Source of the DNA: Capillidium heterosporum
Taxonomy: Eukaryota > Entomophthoromycota > Entomophthoromycetes > Entomophthorales > Capillidiaceae
DNA: 64,000 bases
Direction of reading: 5' to 3'
Assembly: GCA_016630905.1 (NCBI GenBank)
Contig: WBMQ01000003.1
Span: forward strand, 1,736,001 to 1,800,000
Shown: positions 1-11,507 of the stretch, piece by piece
Layout: each line of letters opens with the position of its first letter
Numbering within the stretch: position 1 is the first letter of the stretch
Made by a program: the position numbers and the translations under genes
The notes under the pieces: generated by a model
What the model saw: only the letters and a program-made list of their open reading frames with translations
The model's database searches: none
What the model was told of the DNA's origin: nothing

Positions 1-527
1 GGATAAAATATAAGGTAACAGAGATACGCTGGTCGTTCAAAAGATGTCGATCGGGTTGCTGCTCCTGGAAGAGGTAGCTCTGGAACTGGGTTTCGATGAA
101 GTTGACTATTGGGGACCAACTCTCCTTGTTGTTGACGAAGTCTCCAAAGCCAGGGGTGTCAATTAAATTCAATTTGACTTTAAATAGATTTTCTTCAATC
201 ACTAATTTCCTTTAGTTACTTAGGTTGCATAGAAGTTTACCTGCTTTGGTCAAGTTAATTTGGGTAGTTTTTTCAACTAAGCGGTGTCGCTTAGATTGAT
301 CCTTGTACTTTGATACACTTGAAGCTAGCAAGGTGTTGATAAAGGTGGTTTTACCTAGACCCGATTCACCTAAATTAAAAAGAACTATATAAGCTTATGT
401 TTAAATGTGGATTTTTCTTACCAACTACCAATACGGTGAAGGGGATACCTTTCTTTATGGCAATCTTGTGAGTTTGGTTAGGTAGGTTGGCAATACCACA
501 TAAAGCTGAAGGTATGGTACTCAACAT
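1..527 (-). CDS. Septin GTPase, CDC12-like (5' portion; 3' end outside window)
   Basis: Septins are GTP-binding proteins that polymerise into filaments at septa and growth sites. I read three exons on the minus strand: 527-422, 369-241 and 201-1, with GT-AG introns of 52 and 39 nt that keep the frame. The start ATG at 527-525 gives MLSTIPSALCG followed by the septin lead-in ANLPNQTHK. Next come the P-loop ESGLGKTTFINTLL (split by intron 1) and the G3 motif DTPGFGD. The stretch after G3 (SWSPIVNFIETQ..., then QEQQPDR) resembles Cdc12-type septins more than Cdc11. The G4 motif and C-terminal coiled coil lie beyond base 1. An additional 5' non-coding exon is possible but not demonstrable. The gene diverges from the C1D gene. 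Confidence 0.9.
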
Positions 528-1000
528 CTTGTAGATGGGATAGCTAGATATTAGATTAGTTAGGTTGATGAGGTGAGAGTTTTACCTTGGTTGTCATTTC
601 CTGACTTTGATAATTAATTGTTGCTCGATATGATTTGCTAGCTTTTATGAGAATGACGACTGACGGTTAGTTTTAATGCTTTGGGAGGGAAATTGCATTT
701 GAGTAGGCTTGCAGAAATTTGCACATTTATATCCATTAATAAAAACTTCTCAAACCAATAGTTGAACGTTCTTTTGGCTATATTGTAGCTCTTTGGCTTG
801 ATAAAGTCCAACTATAAAGTTAATGCTAGATCTTTAGGGTGTAGATTGTAGTGCAAATAAACCTATTACAGTTCTCTGTCTATTCGCCAGCCAAAATTCA
901 TCCTGATTACCACAAAGCCTTGATGGCAATCAAGTTCAAAGTCTTCAAACCAAACTTTTTAAATTTGAGCCACCTCCCAACTTCAATTCTACAAAGCAAG
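528..1000. promoter_or_regulatory. Divergent intergenic region, septin / C1D
   Basis: 473 bp between two divergently read genes, AT-rich. It must hold both promoters. I see no clear TATA element at a fixed distance and no further coding sequence. A reading frame from 851 merely extends the C1D frame upstream without an ATG. Confidence 0.5.
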
Positions 1001-1559
1001 ATGACCCAACATATAAACGAAATAATCGATACAATAACATTGCAAATTGATGAGTTGGAAAAGTTGTTCGAGACTACGTTAACCGACGAGTTCAAAAAGA
1101 ACTTTCAAGACCTTAGTGCTTTAGAGAGGTGCCGATACGAACTTACTATGAACTTATCTATCCTAACTACTTTATTTGGTAAGTTTTATATCTTATTTTT
1201 AATAATAATTTTAAAATATTGTAGCTTCATTGATCAGTCAAGATGTCAACCCAACCAACCATCCTATAAAAGCTGAATTGGTAATACTTTTTTGCCTGTG
1301 AAGCTAACTTTTTATTTTCTAAAGAAAAGGGTCAACAACTACATAAAGAAATTGAAGGAGCTTGAACCTAAGAAACCAGGTAACTTTATTTGTATTTAAT
1401 TGTGAATTTATAATTGTTTTTAGCGCCAGTTAAGATAAACATCCCGGCTACTGAAAGGGTTATAAAGCACAATATAGCAGGTTACTTTTTCTATTTTTAT
1501 ATAGTTTATTAACTGAAATTAATATAGAGCCTAAGAAGCAGAAACAAAAGCGAAAGTAA
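1001..1559 (+). CDS. C1D: C1D/Rrp47 (Lrp1) family nuclear exosome cofactor
   Basis: Family role: C1D/Rrp47 binds Rrp6 and structured RNA and helps the nuclear exosome trim pre-rRNA and snoRNAs. Five exons fit: 1001-1178, 1225-1280, 1325-1379, 1424-1480 and 1528-1559. They encode 125 residues, close to the usual length for the family. Visible features are an N-terminal helical Sas10/Utp3/C1D region, the signature DVNPTNHPIKAEL followed by KRVNNYIKKLKEL (compare the family pattern of HPIK-E-L-R-K-Y), a PATERVIKHNI segment matching the family's N-x-xATRFVK-like end, and a lysine-rich nuclear tail ending KQKQKRK. I chose the ATG at 1001 because the upstream in-frame extension has no ATG. Intron 2 uses an AAG acceptor. 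Confidence 0.82.
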
Positions 1560-2607
1560 GATGTCCAAGTAAAGTTACCATTTATTTTTGTTGGGGAAGT
1601 AGACATGGTATGTAGCGTATCAAAGTCGTATTTATTAAAAATAGATTGCCTTTTCAATTATTTTAACCTCTCTATTATTGCCCTGTAAAATTGGTTTATA
1701 CAGCTACCTTATGTAAGAGAGCTATCGTTGAGCAGGCCCATGGTAGTAATATAAGGTTGTAAGATCATGAAGTTAAGTAAGTTCACTATTTCTATGAGAT
1801 TGGGTTTGGTATAGACAAGTAAGTTTGAGGTAAAGTTGCGAGTTTCCAAATAAAGACAAGTAGAAGTTGATTTGAGTACCGAAATAAAGATGGTGTTGGT
1901 TACGATGTAGTTAGGCTTTGATGCCAATTCGATTAAAAGCGATGCCAAACCGACGAAACAAGATCAGGTCGAATACATCAATATTTTGAATATTACATAT
2001 CTAATCTGTTTACCAAAGTCAACAAAAGTAAAGTATCAGTTGGTTTATATCGCATAGCGACTATTAGTTCATTCAGTGGCTAAGATTTTATTAATACCTC
2101 ACTGCTCGGATGTCAGTTATAAACCTAAAGACTGACTATGCGTCCATTTAAACTTTATATATATACGAAGGATAAGATATAGGTACATTTACTTGCAATT
2201 GCATTTTAATAGCATGTGGTATTGATACTATCATTATTGCTTTCAAGCCACACTTTGATTTCGATTTTATAAACCAAATATATTATTTCTTACCAATTCA
2301 AAAGTTTATATCAATAGCTTGAACTAGACTAAAAGCTAAAGTAAACTTGCTTAGCTTATTAGATATACGATTATACTAGTAACTTTAATATATGCAACGA
2401 TATACTACATATAAACTGGGTTATTCACCAGCAATCATGATTTTATAAAGTGGTACACGCTAACAAATATGATATGTAGTATAGCATCAATATTTTAACT
2501 CGCAAAAGCCAAAAGGCTAAAAACTAAATAAACCTTTAATTAATTACAACTATCATCACTCCCATATATATACAAAAGTGAAATCTACACAACACTGCAC
2601 ATGTTAT
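1560..2607. other. Gene-free stretch, C1D to phosphatase
   Basis: About 1 kb of AT-rich sequence between the convergent C1D and phosphatase genes. A 78-codon open stretch on the minus strand (1948-1709) has leucine-rich-like spacing but starts at a TTG with no ATG and no recognisable family. It may be a decayed LRR fragment. Nothing else is supported. Confidence 0.4.
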
Positions 2608-3920
2608 TTAAATTTCTTCAGTCCTCAACAGCCTTCGAATACCATCCTGCTTCTCATAGGTAAATCCAATCCCATTCAAAAATTTGGGCACCGAACTATA
2701 GTGCTCCCCTATATAGTTTAAAAGAGATTCCATCACCTAGTATTAATCATTTAGTCAAAACCAAAAAGCAAAAGTAGATACCTCGGGTTCAGAACTAGCA
2801 AATTTGGCTGGCAGACCAGCAGCCAAAAATTCAGCTTCCATCTGGGTAAGATTCGATTCCATCATAACAGTAGTACGGCTATAATCTTGGATTATAGCTT
2901 CATTAGGTACCTCCAATATAGCTAGTAGTAGAGCTTTATAGATTTAAAAATTAGATCGGCAATGTAAATAAAAATTACCGGTGACGATACCAGTACGATC
3001 TTTGCCGTGAGAACAGTGGATTAAAATTGGACCTTTGGGTAGTTCTACTAGGATGACGTTCAAGACTTTTACTAGCTCGACTTGACAGAAATTGATTATA
3101 TCCAAGTACATGCCAGAAAGGCCTCGTGGCGCCAAGATGGTTTTGGCTACCAATTTGGAAGCTCGATTCTTCATGCCAAAGAGATAATAAAGGATGACTT
3201 GGCTAATAAATATAAATATGGGTACAATTAAAATAGAGAAATAAACTTACATGCGATTAAAAAAACTACACCTGGACCACACCGCCTCCGACTTGTATTT
3301 CTTACCGATCAAGTTTATGCGGTAGGTCTGCCTCAGGACAGCAGTTGTCTCTACTCCACTTGGGGCATCTTTTTGGTAAGAAACCTGCTCGACCTTCTGA
3401 GGTAACGTTGCCTTTGGGGACTCTTCATTTATATTGGATTTGTTTATTATCTCGGGTAGGTTCGTATTCTAAAAGTAGCAGTTTAATATATAGCTAATTT
3501 ATATAAATTACCTGGGCTAGCGATAGAGGGTAGGCTGCTTGTAGTTCATCGGAACTCTTTTTTTCGAGACTGAAACAGTAAGAGAATTAGTATATTTTGA
3601 ATTTTTAAATAGTTTACTCGGTTCTTAGGTCTACAATAGTTACAATTCTATAAGTTTGCATAAGTTCTTTAAGTTCTAATGGACTGACTCCGTCTATTTT
3701 TAAAGCAATCATAATCAATTGGTAAATGTATATAAAATCAAAGTACCTAATCTTGCTGAACGGAACAACCTACCAATAACTAGATTTAATCTTACAGCAT
3801 TGATGCTAAACCTAAATTAAAATTTAAAGTATAGGATATATGTCACCTGTTAGACCCAGTCCACTGCATAACCGATTCAACACTATCTCTAAAGTTCATT
3901 ATCGTCTTGAAACCTTTCAT
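2608..3920 (-). CDS. IphP-type tyrosine/serine phosphatase (Y_phosphatase3-like)
   Basis: The catalytic loop HCSHGKDRTG (C-x5-R, cysteine nucleophile) marks a dual-specificity or tyrosine phosphatase of the IphP/Y_phosphatase3 group, which uses HC-x-x-GKDRTG. An NFRD motif near the N-terminus is the group's second hallmark. Eight exons fit: 3920-3847, 3811-3747, 3693-3618, 3569-3512, 3468-3251, 3202-2979, 2933-2782 and 2736-2608. The result is a frame-consistent 331-residue protein. Order of features: NFRD region (about residues 9-12), FRSARL and a VDLRT segment (the general-base aspartate strand), a linker of about 80 residues rich in charged residues, then the P-loop near 230, then helices. 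Substrate unknown. Seven introns in 1.3 kb is the densest gene here. Confidence 0.85.
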
Positions 3921-5310
3921 AGTTGTTGTGTTGGGTTGAGCGCTGATCTTGCAAAAAGTCGAAAGTTCATAGCTCGTGTTTTTAAATTGGGTTTCAAATT
4001 TAACTAAAAAGTCATTTCGACGTCATTGTTGATGTTCTACGACAAGCCAAAGCGGAGTAGATTGTACTTTTGGAAAGAAATCATTACCTAAAGATAATGG
4101 CAGGTTGGAGATGGTGAGTTTCCTTTCTCGAAATGTAGATAGGATATTAATACTAAACCCATATTTGGAAGATCGTATTGCTTGTATTTTGAATCTATTG
4201 CAACGGCTTTCTGTTTCAAAGCCAATACGAAGCTCTAAATGGATGCCAACTCTATTTACAGGACTAAAGTTGGCTAACTAAATAAATCTTGCCAAGGGAT
4301 TGTTGAAAAGTGTTTCAAAAGTATATTTTAATTGGCATGATTTATATAATGAAAACGAAAAGTCCTTGATCCAAAGTTTGAGATCTCACTTTTAGAAACC
4401 TTGCCTACCATCTATACAAGGGTATAAATTTGCATACCTTTTGGCAATATTTATTTTGTGCACAACTCAAACATCGATTAATAGCAAAAAATGCCCGTTC
4501 TAAAGTAAATAGGTTGTCAAAACTGTATACTTATACTTTTAAGCTAGAGAAAATCCATGACGCCTTATAGCAGGCTGAAGTTACAAATTTTAATACATAT
4601 TTATAGTTTCTAATGCTATGAAAAGCCACCCATTTCAAAGCTTGCAGATAATGTGTATGTCGAATAGCTATACGTTTCAAAAGCAGTACCATCTTTGGAC
4701 AAAGGTCGTACGTTAGCACTATGTACCAACAGCCTGTATTAGTAATGGATCCATACTCATAAATGTAATACCAAACTCCAGCTACATAACTTTAAAATTT
4801 AAATGCAGTTCACTACAAAGCTATAGAAGTTGGGCATATGAGCCAGGTCTCGGTTCGGAGGTATCAGTACTTTAAGGTGATGTTCCCCATCACTCCAACT
4901 CGCAATTTTTCGAGTTCCCGTACATCGCCTAGTATTAGTAATGTCCTTAAATATGAATCAAAGCTTACATTACTCTAACAAACTATCTATTAGAGTATAT
5001 CGAAGTTTATGATTAGTTAAATATAAATAGATGTTCTGGAAATGCAAGGGCATCTCATCACTTCGGAATTTTCACTAGATCCGGTTTCAAGGACCTTTAG
5101 GCTGAGCTAGTAAGTAGCTTAGTTGCAGACATACATTTAAAGTTGAGATGATATTCTACCCTGTCTCAACATGCCATGTTTACTATACAAAGCATAGCAT
5201 ACATCGAACTTTAGACATCTGAAGCTTAAAAGTGACTTTGTATATATGAGATGTAGTAGATGGCAAAACCTATATAAGTAGTTACAAGCTCTAAATTTAT
5301 CATCATCAAT
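3921..5310. other. Gene-poor stretch with LRR-like debris
   Basis: 1.4 kb with no complete gene. On the minus strand, about 4940-4530, short frames broken by stops carry leucine-rich spacing (for example HLNFKVM, LCPKMVLLLKRIAIR), resembling the F-box/LRR genes elsewhere in the window. This is weak support for a decayed member. A TATATAAG element at 5271-5278 lies 40 nt before the MFS start. Confidence 0.35.
5271..5278 (+). promoter_or_regulatory. TATA-like element before MFS gene
   Basis: TATATAAG lies 33-40 nt upstream of the MFS ATG. Similar spacing recurs before the secreted lipase, the small secreted protein at 38 kb and the lipase pseudogene. Confidence 0.45.
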
Positions 5311-7014
5311 ATGGACTCGACCAATGCCTCTATCCAAAGTTTCCATCCAAATTCAAATACCCAATCCCAAGCTCCAGCTTCCAACTCTAGTTCCATCACT
5401 TGTGGAAATGGGTTGGAGGGATGCATACCTGTAAAACAATCGACTGTCCTAACTAGCAAGCTTAAATTAGCTTTAGTTGTGTTAGGGCTAGTCCTATCTG
5501 TATTCGTAGCGGCTTTGGATGAGACTATAGTAGCAACTACCTTAGGTGCTATTTCCAAGGATTTGCAAGCTAGTGGTGAGATAACTTGGATTGTAGGTGC
5601 TTATTTACTGACTACGACCACATTTCAACCATTGTATGGAAAGTTTAGTGACATTTTCGGCCGCAAGCTAGCAATTGGCTTTGCTTTAACAATTTTTTTA
5701 GTAGGTTCCATCGGGTGTGGGCTTGCCAGCAATGTAGTAACTTTGATTATATTTAGAGGTCTATCAGGAGTTGGTGGTGGTGGCTTGATCGCGTTGGCGT
5801 TCATAATAATTTCAGGTATAAAGCAAAATAAAAGGTATACTGACAATTGCTATTTAGATTCGGTAGAAGTTGGGAGCCGAAGCGCCTACATGAGCTTAAT
5901 TAATATCACCTTCGCCTTCGCCAATGTAGTTGCACCCTTGGTAGGCGGAGTATTGGTAGATAACCTAAGTTGGAGGTATGCCTTTTACCTAAACATACCT
6001 ATAATCCTAGTTACCATGGTCGTAGTCTTGGCGCTTGTACCCCTTGCTAAAGGTCAAGGAGATATTAAAGCCAAGTTAGCCCGAGTCGATGGCTTAGGGA
6101 CGATTACTTTGGTATTTTCGATAATAGGTATAGTGTTGGCTTTGAACTGGGGCGGTAAAGATTACCCTTGGGGTTCAGCTCCAGTAATAATAAACTTTAT
6201 AATCGGTGTCCTACTGCTTGGTATATTCGTTTGGATAGAGTTAAAGTACGCAGTTGAGCCCATCCTACCACCCAGAGTCTTTACTCCGAATGTAGTGTTC
6301 TGCAATTTGACCACCATTTTTGCTGGAGCCATCCTCTTTGTCTTTTTAAATTACTGGTCACTGTACCATCTCACTACTCACAGTTCAAGCGCGACCCAAG
6401 CCGGTATTGAGGTGATCCCGTTCCTAGTTGGCCTGTGTAGTTTTGCAGCAATAAGTGGGTTTGTGTGTTCCAAGACTGGGAGATACAGGTACCTTATGCG
6501 ATTGGGAATGTTGATGGCGCTGATAGGTGTAGCTCTTATGACACGGCTGTCGTTTCACATTTATAGGATTGAAGAGATCGTTTATCCCATCATAATTGGT
6601 ATCGGTGTTGGTTTGAATGTACAGGTATGTTTCGTATGTTGTCAAGCCGCCGTCAATGAAGAAGGTAACTTTGAGTACATTACTTTACTCATTTAATCTT
6701 TAGATGTTGCTATAGTGACCGCCCTCTCCAGCTTCAGTCTTTCGGTAGGCGGCGTTCTAGGTTTAGCCATCCAAGGAGCCGTCTTCAACAACGTCTTATT
6801 CTATCAACTTTCTACTCATTTATCAGATTATGACATTGTAGGCATTACTAAATCTCTAGCAGGCCTAAATGTGCTGGATGATGTTAAACGCAAAATTGCA
6901 ATCGAGGCTTATTATATAGCTTACAATCGACTGTTTGTGTCCATGGTCCCTTATGCCGCCTTAGGTTTTGTATTCTCTATGTTTCTGAAGCACATCCCAC
7001 TGTCCAGACCTTAA
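5311..7014 (+). CDS. MFS drug:H+ antiporter, DHA2 (14-TM) family
   Basis: A plasma- or vacuolar-membrane exporter, by family a proton antiporter for drugs, toxins or amino acids. The exact substrate cannot be read from sequence. Exons 5311-5815, 5858-6664 and 6704-7014 give 540 residues, normal for 14-span DHA2 proteins. After a 45-residue polar N-terminus come the motif ALDETIVATTLGAISKDL, WIVGAYLLTTTTFQPLYGK (motif A region) with FSDIFGRK, GLSGVGGGG, and APLVGGVLVDNLSWRYAFYLN (motif C region). The first intron (42 nt) lacks an in-frame stop and could be mistaken for coding. Removing it restores the conserved IIISD-x-V...R-x-xY sequence. A TATATAAG box sits 40 nt upstream. Confidence 0.9.
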
Positions 7015-7394
7015 TGAGCTTGCCATATACTTTGTTCATATTGTAGTAGGCATGCTTTATGAAACTTTGAATAAACACAAATGTTGGATTTCTAGTGAAG
7101 TTAGACTGCATCACATAGTTACATAAAAGATCACATAGAAGGGTTCACCCTAGCTTAAAGCTTGTTAATATAAGAGACTAACCTATCTTTAAAATATTAG
7201 CTAGTTTTGTCGAATATATAGTGTTGGTAACTCAAATATAAAGATGAAACCTATACACGTGTACTATATAACTAACTTTGAACACATATTTATGGGATTT
7301 AAACTTTACTAGATATCTCAACTACAAAGGGAAAACAAAAAATAGTAATCAGTCGGCTTAAAAAACCTTATATACAAAACTTAAAAAATTTATA
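7015..7394. other. Convergent intergenic region, MFS / kinase
   Basis: 380 bp of AT-rich sequence between the ends of two convergent genes. No open frame or structure stands out. Confidence 0.5.
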
Positions 7395-8741
7395 TCAACC
7401 CGAACTTACAGTTGAGTTGCTACCCGACGACACCTCGTACAGTGATTTGGTTCGACTCGAACTACTACTACTACTTCCATTGCTAAACCTAGTCAATGGA
7501 TTACCTCCAAACGAATTAGCAGACTTGGAAAGTAAGCTGTTGGTCATAAAGTTCAATCGAACCTTTTCCATAAATTTGGACTTTAAAACTTGGTCAATGT
7601 CCACTCGCTTCAAAGGATCGAATTCCAACATGGAATGGATTAAAGGCATAACCGACGGGTCTTCGATCAGCTCGTCGATACTCTCCCTATTGACTAAAAA
7701 CTTGGAAAAGTAGTAATCTTCGCGCTTAGCTACGTCCCAAGGGAACCTACCCGAATGAGAAGCTAAGTAGACGATGGCTATGGACCACACATCTGACTTG
7801 AACCCATCGTACCCATTGGTAGAAGTAAACATCTCGGGGGCCATGTAAGGGTCTGAACCCCACAATCCTTTGGAAAGTTCAACCTCATTATCCTTCGTCT
7901 TCAACACAGTAGCGAACCCAAAGTCAACGATCTTGAGCTGGTAGTTGAAATCGATCATCAAGTTATCTAGCTTTAAATCCCTATGAACGATGCCGTTGTT
8001 GTGTAGGTACTGAACACCATCACAAAGTTGTAAAAAGTAGATATCAATCTCCTTTTTGGTGAGGTTGCCACTCAGCACCTGGTCAAAGTAGTCATAAGGT
8101 AAATATTCTAAGACGAGTTGGAATCTAGATTCGTCATAAATGGCTTTATGACACCGAACCACATTCTTATGTTCTAAGCAGCAACTTAGATAGATCTCGT
8201 AGGCGTGGTTCTTGAAGTATTGACTTTTAGTCTCGTTAAACTGCAGTTTGGGGAACTTTTTGATGGCGAAGCTTAAGGTTTTGAGGCTGGGGTTGTTACT
8301 CTTAGTCGAGGTTAGGTAGACACTGCCGGAGGCACCTGAACCTAGCTCCCGCTCCTCTTTAGCTGATAGCTTGTCCTTTGATTTGTCCTTGGTATTGGTG
8401 GTGTCGGTATTTTGGAAAGAAGTAGATATCAACTTCTTCAAGTCAGAGAACTTTTCCCTACTGATACGGTTGGTGATAAAGGGCATGACTTTGTCATAAA
8501 CGGACTCGGTTTTAAAGATTTGGTCAACGGTCACTCGGTCCAACTCTTCTAAGTTTAGATGTAGGTCCAATTCGTCGTTGAGCTTAGGTTCCTTGGCGCT
8601 TTTAGTACTTTCTAAAGGGGTGGCAGTGTTGAAGTTGAAGTAGCTGGCTAGGTTGGGGGAAGATATCTGTCGCTTCTCGTAGCTTATACCGTTGCGTTTG
8701 ATACCCTTACCTAAGCTGGGTTTCTTGGTCAAAGTTTGCAT
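7395..8741 (-). CDS. Ser/Thr protein kinase, NPR1/HAL4-HAL5 (SAT4) family
   Basis: Single-exon 448-residue kinase. In yeasts this group tunes plasma-membrane transporters for K+, Na+ and nutrients. Residues 1-130 are low-complexity with basic and serine-rich parts. The kinase domain spans about 131-400: glycine loop GSGASGSV (134-141), FAIKK lysine (161), HRDLKLDN (253-260), DFG (273-275), GSDPYMAPE (295-303) and SDVWSIAIVY. The signatures EYLPYDYFD, GSDPYMAPE and RFPWDVAKRED are typical of the HAL4/HAL5/NPR1 clade. The serine-rich tail ends SSSSSSRT...VSSG. A neighbouring MFS gene is convergent; a functional link is not shown. Confidence 0.9.
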   Translation of the reverse strand: MQTLTKKPSLGKGIKRNGISYEKRQISSPNLASYFNFNTATPLESTKSAKEPKLNDELDLHLNLEELDRVTVDQIFKTESVYDKVMPFITNRISREKFSDLKKLISTSFQNTDTTNTKDKSKDKLSAKEERELGSGASGSVYLTSTKSNNPSLKTLSFAIKKFPKLQFNETKSQYFKNHAYEIYLSCCLEHKNVVRCHKAIYDESRFQLVLEYLPYDYFDQVLSGNLTKKEIDIYFLQLCDGVQYLHNNGIVHRDLKLDNLMIDFNYQLKIVDFGFATVLKTKDNEVELSKGLWGSDPYMAPEMFTSTNGYDGFKSDVWSIAIVYLASHSGRFPWDVAKREDYYFSKFLVNRESIDELIEDPSVMPLIHSMLEFDPLKRVDIDQVLKSKFMEKVRLNFMTNSLLSKSANSFGGNPLTRFSNGSSSSSSSRTKSLYEVSSGSNSTVSSG

Positions 8742-10593
8742 CTTAATCTATTTATTAACTCGAGTTATTAAATATGGTTTATATCTTTGCTTCGTTATTA
8801 AAATTGGCGTTGGTGATTTATCTAATAATTGTAGTTATAGCTGGATATATGGATATATAAAGGCGGACAAAAGTAGTGATGGGGATCAAAGGAACTGAAG
8901 CCTAAAGTTCCTTTGAAAGTTGCGGTTTTGGTTGTTGGAAATAAAAGTTGCAAAAGAAGTTAAATTTACTGCTTGGAATTTATAGGTCAATTAGTTTGGT
9001 CAGTTGATTTCTAACTTATGGGCTTTATTTTTCAAGTTACCCAAATTTATGGAGTCTCTTTTGAGAATTTCATATGTTTAGGTTATAGTTGAAGTTGGGT
9101 GCCACCCAAAGTTACAAATAAAAGGTTGGTTTGGGATAGTTTGCAGCCAAGAATTTGGTTGCTGTACTAATTGACAGCTTTTTATTCCATTCTACTATTA
9201 AGGTCGATTGATCAAAGATATCGTTATTGGAGAGGTCACACCACATAGTCAGTTCCCCCTGCTCAAACAAAACTTTTCCCTCAACCTGAGAAAAATCAGT
9301 TCAACCCTAAAATAATCTTAGTTGGGGGTAACGACATGTGAAGTTGAGTCCAAGAGAATAATGATTTTCAAAGTTTGTTGTTGGACCCCAATGACATACT
9401 TGAACATACGTTAGAGCGTAACATTTCCAATAAAAGTATACACCTCATAGATCATCACCGCAGTTTGGATAGTGAACAGTGAGTCTAATTTTGACATTGA
9501 TGCTTCATGCCATAAAATTCTAGTTTGGTTTGACATTTCTAATAATGAATTCATTTCATTCTATGAAAGTTGAAAGTTGAAAATCCGCTTTATGATTTTT
9601 GATCGCCTTGATAACCATAATTATATGAAAGGGTGTAATGGGTACGGAGATCTATATAATTAGATGTACATTTCAAAATAGCAGTAGACATCATTAGGTT
9701 TTGGTGTTGTAAAGGAGCGTATAGGTAGATAAAAGTTTCTATCTGTATAAGAAAGTTTGAACTATCGGAAATTTAAAGATTTCGAATAGTAGGTCAGTTG
9801 AAGAACCTAAGTTAAAACGGTGACTGTCCCAAACTATCTCATCTCAACAATGTCTATGAAAGAACAATCCTATGACTTGTATAAAGGATGTAATTATACC
9901 GAAAGGATACGGTATAGTACTTTATATGGTAGAAACATATCCATATTTTAGTAATTCTAGTACTATAAAAGGATAAACTTTAGTAAATTATACAACTTTT
10001 ACCTATATTCTTTTTGATAGCTTAATTATAAGAACATTATATATTATAGATAAGTTATATTGGATGTATAAACTAAGTGCTATCGAAATTTCATAGTTTT
10101 TTCCCACGTACCTTTTGAAAGGAGTCACTAAAGTTGGTTGATGAGAGCTAAATAGAGAGGTGGCCTTTGAAAAGCTTTCTTTGTTAAGTGAAATGTACCA
10201 ATTGTCTCTGAAAGTACCAAATCTATCGGAATTCTTTTTAGTAAACTATTGGCATATGTTTACAAACCAAATTGTTAAAATGATTTCCGTTAATTTGGCA
10301 TGGGTTTGCAATCGAGTCGCTTTTATAATTGGAAATTAGGTTGGATTTGATTCAAGCTATATGACTTCCAACTTTTCAAACTTAGGATAAATATTTTGTA
10401 GGAATGTGTATTTATAGTGGGAATAAGTGCTAATTTTATAAAAATCTCACTTTCCAAAACTATTCGAAAATTTCAAAATATCCAAATTAAAACATGGATC
10501 TTAGAACATTTTGCCAATCCTTTTATCCAATTTTAATAAGTTGTCAATCGAAAATATTATAGCAGTTTTACTTTCCATCCCATTTTTAACAAT
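8742..10593. other. Gene-free stretch, kinase to small secreted protein
   Basis: 1.85 kb of AT-rich DNA with no open frame I can defend, no tRNA-like B box and no repeat. It contains the promoter of the divergent kinase (minus strand) and that of the small secreted protein. Confidence 0.5.
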
Positions 10594-10878
10594 ATGAAAA
10601 CCATCCTTCCAACAATAATTTTCTTATCTACATACATTCTCTTCATTCATAGTGCTAGTATCAAGAAGGGGGAACTGGACGAAGGACCTATCACATCTAC
10701 CGAACTACGTAGACTCCAATTCGCAGCTAACGATCAACATGCCAACGGATATGACAAGGAGGTCCAACAAAAATTGATCGATCGCAATCGTAAGGACGAT
10801 GCCCTGTTGAATTTGATGTACTCTACGTTACATGACATTGCTGTCTTGCGAAGGCTGGCTAGTAAGAACAAAGTTTAA
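10594..10878 (+). CDS. Small secreted protein, unassigned
   Basis: 94 residues, not recognised. The ATG at 10594 gives a classic signal peptide: MKT, then a hydrophobic core through ILFIHSAS, with likely cleavage near residue 20. The mature part, about 74 residues, is charged, without cysteine, and predicted helical (ELRRLQFAAN, VQQKLIDRNRKDDALLNLM). No membrane span follows. The codon pattern is cleaner than the surrounding DNA (CAA, GAC, CGT codons), arguing for a real gene. Isolated, with 1.8 kb empty upstream. A role as an effector or hormone-like secreted peptide would be speculation. Confidence 0.65.
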   Translation: MKTILPTIIFLSTYILFIHSASIKKGELDEGPITSTELRRLQFAANDQHANGYDKEVQQKLIDRNRKDDALLNLMYSTLHDIAVLRRLASKNKV

Positions 10879-11507
10879 AGAATTAAATAAAGCTATATAT
10901 TTCGTTTAATAAAGAGGGCTGTATATAATGAAGTTGTTTTGGAGTTGGCAAAGGTTTTAGGTCAACACTATTAATAAAATTGATATACTATACTATATAA
11001 GCTTCAATCCTAATGACATTGGATTTAAAAGTTTAATTGGATATCCATTTTTGCAAGGTTAGGAGGATATTTAGGTACGATAGCAGTTGCTTTTATTGGA
11101 AACTAGATTTGAGAAATTGAGAGTAAAATAAAACTTTAGTGTTAAAAACATATTCTAAACTCAAAGTCAAGCTGCTATGGATTATAAAATTACAGTATAT
11201 TTAAAGCTATTGACACCTATAGAAATTTATAATACTCACTAAAAGTATAAGTTGATAACTCACAAATTAGATGTGCTGAGAAATACAATAAAAGATGGCC
11301 TAAAACTTCAAAGTATCACTTTCAAAGCTACTTCCTTGGATCTAACTTTATATCTATATACTTGTCGGGCAATTTAACTTAATTAGTGGAACTAAAAGAA
11401 TCCTACTCTTTATACAATTTTAACCGGTATCTAATCAATCCCCTTCAACTCCTTACCGAAGAAAGATACAATAACTTAAAATTTTATTAGCTTCTATCTA
11501 AAACTCT
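10879..11507. other. Convergent intergenic region
   Basis: 630 bp of AT-rich sequence between the small secreted gene and the RlmN-like gene. Nothing recognisable. Confidence 0.5.

Noticed and set aside
851-1000. Extending C1D upstream to 851
   Set aside because: The frame is open but starts at GTG and contains no family-like sequence; the ATG at 1001 gives the normal C1D start.
1709-1948. Possible LRR protein fragment
   Set aside because: Only weak leucine spacing, starts at TTG, no paralogue match convincing enough to call a pseudogene.
5226-5558. Minus-strand frame over the MFS 5' end
   Set aside because: Antisense shadow of the signature-bearing MFS exon, no independent features.
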